Source of the DNA: Ruminococcus sp. | GTDB taxonomy: Bacteria > Bacillota > Clostridia > Oscillospirales > Ruminococcaceae | Length of the DNA: 47,025 nucleotides | Direction of reading: 5' to 3' | NCBI GenBank assembly: GCA_014799785.1 | Contig: JAAVHI010000002.1 | Coordinates: 12,820 to 59,844, forward strand | Shown here: positions 43,443 to 47,025 of the stretch, one piece after another | How the letters are laid out: each line of letters begins with the position of its first letter | How positions within the stretch are numbered: the first letter of the stretch is position 1 | Notes under the pieces: generated by a model | What the model saw: only the letters and a program-made list of their open reading frames with translations | Databases searched by the model: none | What the model was told of the DNA's origin: nothing | Position numbers and translations under genes: made by a program

Positions 43443-43530
43443 ACCCGCCCCCTTGAGGGGGCTTGAAATGTTACGAGTTATAATTTGCTGACATTAGGGG
43501 GGACTTTGCCTGCGGTGGCTTCACCGCTCC
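43443..43530 (+). repeat. Hairpin repeat copy R4 overlapping the recX stop
   Basis: Hairpin B (GCCCCC, loop TTGA, GGGGGC; 43447-43462) and hairpin A (GCGGTG, loop GCTT, CACCGC; 43512-43527) are in the same order as the right half of R1. The minus-strand recX stop (43523-43521) lies inside hairpin A. The minus strand shares CCGCAGGCAAAGTC with the mpg copy R2. Confidence 0.75.
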
Positions 43531-44144
43531 TCGAAATCCAAATCATAAAGATCAAGCACCGCGTTGACCTCCGAGTAGCTCCAACCCTGCCGCAGCAGCG
43601 CGTTTTTCACCTTTTTCACGCCCTTTTCGTCGGTCAGGTAGCGCTCATACTTCCGCTCCACAAGCTCCTCCAATCTGGAAAAACTTTCCTCCTCGTCGGC
43701 GTAAGGCGCAACCGCCTCCTCGATAATGCTGTCGGACAGCCCGCGGCGTTTAAGCTCCTGCTTCGCCTTGAACATACCCACACGCTTCACCTCGAAAAGC
43801 TCCCGCGCACGGGCTTCGGCGTAACGCCTGTCGTCTATCAAACGCAGTCCCGCAAGGTATTTGCAGACCTCGAGACAAATCTCCTCAGAGTAATTTTTTT
43901 CCAGCTTTTCGTAAAGCTCCACAAAGCTGTAATCCCTGCCGTCCAAAAGGTACAGCGCACGCTCCCGCGCCCTGCGGTAATCGTTGGCGGCGGAAATCTC
44001 CTCCACCGCCTCGGCAGGGACGTTCATGCCCTCTTTCAGATTGTATTCCGCAAGTATCTTTTCGTGTATGTAGATGCGCTCGCTCGTGTCAAAGATCACG
44101 CACATCGTGCTGCCCTTATAGGCGGAAATTTCCGTTATCCTCAT
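43521..44144 (-). CDS. recX: Regulatory protein RecX
   Basis: RecX binds RecA filaments and limits their activity. The 207-residue protein is made of three-helix repeats, with ARERALYLLDGRDYSFVELYEKL, LRLIDDRRYAEARAREL and AKQELKRRGLSDSIIEEAV typical of the family. It starts 2 bases after recA and lacks a strong ribosome site, so it is probably coupled to recA translation. Its last two codons and stop (GAG CGG TGA) lie in repeat R4. Confidence 0.93.
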   Translation of the reverse strand: MRITEISAYKGSTMCVIFDTSERIYIHEKILAEYNLKEGMNVPAEAVEEISAANDYRRARERALYLLDGRDYSFVELYEKLEKNYSEEICLEVCKYLAGLRLIDDRRYAEARARELFEVKRVGMFKAKQELKRRGLSDSIIEEAVAPYADEEESFSRLEELVERKYERYLTDEKGVKKVKNALLRQGWSYSEVNAVLDLYDLDFEER

Positions 44145-44146
44145 AA

Positions 44147-45361
44147 TTATTTAACGGGAGTGAATTCTTCAAAGTCGTCGTCCGCATCAATTATGACGTT
44201 GACAGGCGGCTTTTCGGGAGCTGCCGGAGCTTCGGGAACAGTCTCCGCTGCGGTCTCTCCGGCTGCCGCGGCCGCTGCTTCTTCAAGTGCGGCGGCTTTC
44301 TTGCTCTTCTTGGAAACCATAACTATCTCGTTGGATTTCTCCTTGATTTTAGCCTCGATCTCCTTCATAGCTTCGAGATTGTTTTTAAGCCATTCCTTGG
44401 TATTATCGCGTCCCTGACCGATCTTGTTTCCCTCGTAGGAGAACCATGCGCCGCTCTTGTTGATGATGTTCAGATCGACGGCAAGGTCAACAACCTCGCC
44501 CTCGCGGGAAATTCCCTTGCCGAAGTACAGGTCGAACTCGCACTCCTTAAACGGCGGGGACACCTTGTTCTTTACCACCTTGCACTTGGTTCGGCTGCCG
44601 ATAACGTCCGAGCCGTTTTTGATTGCTTCGCCCTTGCGGACTTCAATTCGTACCGAGCTGTAGAACTTAAGCGCGCGTCCGCCGGGGGTTGTTTCGGGAT
44701 TTCCGTAGATAACGCCGATCTTTTCACGCACCTGATTGATGAAAATTGCCACGCAGTTGGACTTGGAAATTACCGACGTAAGCTTTCTCATCGCCTGGGA
44801 CATAAGTCTTGCAAGCTGTCCCACGTGGGTATCGCCCATTTCGCCGTCTATCTCGGCTTTGGTTACCATAGCCGCAACCGAGTCCAGAACGATAACGTCC
44901 AGCGCGCCCGAACGCACAAGCGCTTCGGCAATTTCAAGAGCCTGCTCGCCGCTGTCGGGCTGGGAAACCAGCATATTGTCTATGTCCACGCCCAGAGCCT
45001 TTGCGTAAACGGGGTCGAGAGCGTGCTCAACGTCGATGAAAGCGACTTCTCCGCCCATTTTCTGAGCTTCCGCAACTATCTGCAAAGCAACGGTTGTCTT
45101 ACCCGAGCTTTCGGGACCATACACCTCAACAATTCTTCCGCGTGGAACGCCGCCGATTCCGAGAGCCATGTCAAGGGTCATTGAACCTGTGGGTATCGCG
45201 TCAACGTTAAAGTCGGCAGCCTGACCCAGCTTCATAACCGCGCCCTTGCCGTACTGCTTTTCAATGTGCGCTATCGCCGCTTCAAGAGCCTTTTTCTTTT
45301 CGTCCGAACTTGTAAGCTTGACCACCGATTCCTTTTTCTCGGCTTTTTTCTTCTCTGCCAT
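44147..45361 (-). CDS. recA: Recombinase RecA
   Basis: RecA forms filaments on single-stranded DNA for recombination and triggers the SOS response. Walker A GPESSGKT is at residues 82-89; [34 protein letters not shown] and [26 protein letters not shown] are classic. The protein is 404 residues, about 50 longer than many, because of an N-terminal Lys/Glu stretch and an Ala/Glu/Pro-rich acidic C-terminal tail. GGAGGTAAATT precedes the ATG. A promoter with an SOS-like box lies upstream. Confidence 0.98.
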   Translation of the reverse strand: MAEKKKAEKKESVVKLTSSDEKKKALEAAIAHIEKQYGKGAVMKLGQAADFNVDAIPTGSMTLDMALGIGGVPRGRIVEVYGPESSGKTTVALQIVAEAQKMGGEVAFIDVEHALDPVYAKALGVDIDNMLVSQPDSGEQALEIAEALVRSGALDVIVLDSVAAMVTKAEIDGEMGDTHVGQLARLMSQAMRKLTSVISKSNCVAIFINQVREKIGVIYGNPETTPGGRALKFYSSVRIEVRKGEAIKNGSDVIGSRTKCKVVKNKVSPPFKECEFDLYFGKGISREGEVVDLAVDLNIINKSGAWFSYEGNKIGQGRDNTKEWLKNNLEAMKEIEAKIKEKSNEIVMVSKKSKKAAALEEAAAAAAGETAAETVPEAPAAPEKPPVNVIIDADDDFEEFTPVK

Positions 45362-45385
45362 AATTTACCTCCAAAATCAAAAAAT

Positions 45386-45399
45386 CGAACATTTTTTCT
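45386..45399. promoter_or_regulatory. Probable LexA (SOS) box at recA
   Basis: CGAACATTTTTTCT resembles the Gram-positive SOS box (CGAAC, 4 bases, GTTCG): the first half is perfect and the second has two mismatches. It begins 1 base after the -10 box region on the minus strand and covers the expected transcript start, where a repressor would block RNA polymerase. Confidence 0.5.
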
Positions 45400-45400
45400 T

Positions 45401-45429
45401 ATTTTAACATTTTTCCCCGAATACGTCAA
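45401..45429 (-). promoter_or_regulatory. Sigma-A promoter of recA
   Basis: On the minus strand TTGACG (45429-45424) and TAAAAT (45406-45401) are 17 bases apart, with a TGT before the -10 box. The predicted start falls in the SOS-like box. Confidence 0.78.
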
Positions 45430-45493
45430 TAGCTTAGGGAAAATTTTCATAATTTTTTCCGGGAAAAGCCGATCGGTACAGACGATTTACGGC

Positions 45494-46666
45494 TCATTCA
45501 TTGCCGTCCGTTTTGCCCGCTTCAAGCTCGATAAAGTGCCGTGCCGCCCTGCCGGAACGTCCGCTTCTCCTGAGAGCGTATGCCTCCGCGCGGGTCAGCA
45601 GGTCGGGAGTGACCTTAACGCCGTACTCATTAGCAAGCTTTTCCACTATCTGTAAATAGGTATCCTTATTCGGTTTAAGAAACGCCACCTTTAATCCGAA
45701 CCGCTCGGACAGAGATACCTGCTGCTCCCTTGTGTCGGAGGCGTGCATATCATCGCCGCTTCGGTCGGAGAAGTTTTCCTTGACAAGATGACGGCGGTTG
45801 CTTGTGCAGTAGATAGCTGTGTTGGGGGTCTTAGCCGCCGCACCGCCCTCCAGAACGGCTTTCAGCGCGCTGAAATTGTCGTCGTCCGAGGAAAAAGAGA
45901 TGTCGTCGATAAAAATAATAAATTTAAGGGGATTTGCGGCGATCTTGTCTATCACCGCGGGAAGCTCCCCAAGCTGGGCTTTCGTAAGCTCGATAAGCCG
46001 CAGACCCATATCGCGGTACTCGTTCACTATCGCCTTTACCGTTGAGGACTTTCCCGTGCCCGCGTCGCCGTACAGAAGCACGTTCTGGGCGGGCTTATCC
46101 CGAAGCAGGGACATTGTGTTGGCGATGACCTTTTCCCGTTCAAGCCCGTACCCCGAAAGCTGTGAAAGCCTTTGCGGGTCGGGGTTTTTTATGGGGACGA
46201 TATTTCCGTCCTTGAAGCAGAACGCGTGGTATTTTGCAAAAATTCCAAAGCCGCGGGTGTGGAGAGCGGAAACTCTTTCGCGGTAAATTTCCATAAAATC
46301 CGCCTCGTGGACGCTCCAGCGGGAAAAGGGTTCTCCCGTTCCCACGGCAGCCCACGCCTCGTCGGAGGTAAGCTGTGAAAGCTTCTGCAAAAAAGCAAGC
46401 TCCCGCCGTGCCGCCGCGTCTATTTCGGCAGGGACTTCTCTGCGCTCGGATATCCTTTTTATATAGGGATTTTCGTCCTCGGCGACCGCTTCGATAAGGA
46501 AGTCGGTCAGAGAGTCGCCGTGTTCGTAAAGTCCCGAAACGAAATCGCCGTAGCTTTCGGGCGTTGGGGCAACAAGGAACGCCAGAAGCTTTGCCGCGGT
46601 CTTTTCCCTGAGTATACCTCTGAAAACCGCAAGGGACTGTAGTTTTTCCGCATATTCTTTAAGCAT
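45494..46666 (-). CDS. DUF815-family AAA ATPase
   Basis: The 390-residue protein is a AAA-type ATPase of the DUF815 group. The helical first 190 residues include RWSVHEADFMEIYRERV. The ATPase part has Walker A GDAGTGKS (200-207), FIIFIDDISF (Walker B near 250), a sensor CTSNRRHLV, and an arginine-rich end (LRRSGRSGRAARHF). Such proteins are widespread in Firmicutes without a known role. It has its own promoter, and recA, 132 bases downstream, has another. Confidence 0.87.
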   Translation of the reverse strand: MLKEYAEKLQSLAVFRGILREKTAAKLLAFLVAPTPESYGDFVSGLYEHGDSLTDFLIEAVAEDENPYIKRISERREVPAEIDAAARRELAFLQKLSQLTSDEAWAAVGTGEPFSRWSVHEADFMEIYRERVSALHTRGFGIFAKYHAFCFKDGNIVPIKNPDPQRLSQLSGYGLEREKVIANTMSLLRDKPAQNVLLYGDAGTGKSSTVKAIVNEYRDMGLRLIELTKAQLGELPAVIDKIAANPLKFIIFIDDISFSSDDDNFSALKAVLEGGAAAKTPNTAIYCTSNRRHLVKENFSDRSGDDMHASDTREQQVSLSERFGLKVAFLKPNKDTYLQIVEKLANEYGVKVTPDLLTRAEAYALRRSGRSGRAARHFIELEAGKTDGNE

Positions 46667-46698
46667 TTGAATCAGCTCTTTCTCTTAAAATACAATTA

Positions 46699-46727
46699 AT
46701 TATACCATAAAATGCTGATTACGTCAA
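46699..46727 (-). promoter_or_regulatory. Sigma-A promoter of the DUF815 gene
   Basis: On the minus strand TTGACG (46727-46722) and TATAAT (46704-46699) are separated by 17 bases, with TGG before the -10 box. It lies 33-61 bases before the ATG. Confidence 0.85.
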
Positions 46728-46739
46728 ACGAACGGCAGA

Positions 46740-47025
46740 TAAATTTTGATTTAGCGCACTATCGTGCGGGTTCTTAGGCGGCGAAGCCGCCGACATCAGC
46801 TGGTCGAGCTGAGCCCAGCTCGCAGAAGTCCAGAGGGCGGAGCCCTTTGGTCGCGCTCCGCAGAGCGCGAAACTCCCTTCCCCGCGCCCGCAGGCGCATA
46901 TCCCACGAAACGGAGCAGGAGGTGAGAAACGCGACAGCGTTTCGAGGAGGGGCGAACACGACCGCCCCTCCTTGTTACAGTACGCAGCACAGTAACCCTT
47001 GAAAACAGTCCGGTGGACTGTTTTC
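46740..47025. repeat. Repeat element R5: R1-type end followed by a mosaic of hairpins (reaches the window edge)
   Basis: The first 23 bases equal the left end of R1, including the 17-base terminal repeat. The GGCGGC..GCCGCC and GAGCTG..CAGCTC arm matches R1 to about 46848. After that the sequence differs and becomes a chain of perfect hairpins: TCGCGCTC/GAGCGCGA (46851-46870), GAAACGC/GCGTTTC (46926-46943), GGAGGGGCG/CGCCCCTCC (46946-46971) and GAAAACAGTCC/GGACTGTTTTC (47001-47025). No gene is credible in these 286 bases. The right end is outside the window. Confidence 0.75.

Noticed and set aside
46790..46990. Short minus-strand frames in the R5 region
   Set aside because: They are Arg/Pro/Ser-rich, run through hairpin repeats and have no ribosome sites.

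Overview
The window looks like a core chromosomal segment of a low-to-mid GC Clostridia species, most likely an Oscillospiraceae/Ruminococcus-type gut anaerobe. The evidence is AddAB instead of RecBCD, folate-dependent TrmFO, an L20-type leader before infC-rpmI-rplT, a ferredoxin-linked 2-oxoacid oxidoreductase, Gls24/DAK2 genes, and strong Shine-Dalgarno sequences with sigma-A promoters. No phage, integrase, transposase, CRISPR array, tRNA or rRNA is visible.

Layout. Positions 1-44 hold the start of a minus-strand carboxynorspermidine/saccharopine dehydrogenase-like gene. A 291-bp repeat with perfect 17-bp inverted ends follows, then a plus-strand run: GNAT, mpg, YdcF-like protein, addB-addA, a membrane-anchored HTH protein, infC-rpmI-rplT with leader and attenuator, an HD hydrolase, a TrmH-type methylase, dprA, topA, a zinc-ribbon protein, trmFO, two accessory genes (DKNYY-type and a frameshifted DUF3788-type), plsX, rnc, a radical SAM protein, smc, a nitroreductase, ftsY, an rdgB fusion, polA, a CmpB-type membrane protein, a DinB-like protein, dus, rimI, a methyltransferase and tsaD. 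From 35.7 kb everything runs on the minus strand. In transcription order it reads: DUF815 ATPase; recA-recX; a phzF-like gene with an in-frame stop; then Gls24, DAK2, a P-loop ATPase, a membrane protein, vorDBAC and a small acidic protein.

Function. Genome maintenance dominates: AddAB, RecA/RecX, DprA, TopA, PolA, Smc, Mpg and the dNTP-cleaning RdgB domain. Translation and RNA processing come next: IF3, L35, L20, RNase III, TrmFO, Dus, TsaD, RimI and a TrmH-type methylase. PlsX and DAK2/FakA-like proteins touch phospholipid and fatty-acid supply, FtsY serves membrane targeting, and VorDBAC serves branched-chain 2-oxoacid metabolism.

Most interesting signals: (1) a family of hairpin repeats (five copies), three of which abut or enter the 3' ends of genes (mpg, topA, recX), apparently supplying the C-terminal residues of Mpg and the stop region of RecX; (2) an unknown domain fused in frame to RdgB; (3) a duplicated, mutually decayed junction between the ydcF-like gene and addB, whose differences are largely synonymous, suggesting recombination with a diverged relative; (4) a phzF-like gene interrupted by one TGA where a glycine is expected, with the remaining 41 codons intact; (5) FtsY carrying its acidic region at the C-terminus. 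I did not find a clear new multi-gene system; the repeat family and the RdgB fusion are the best leads.
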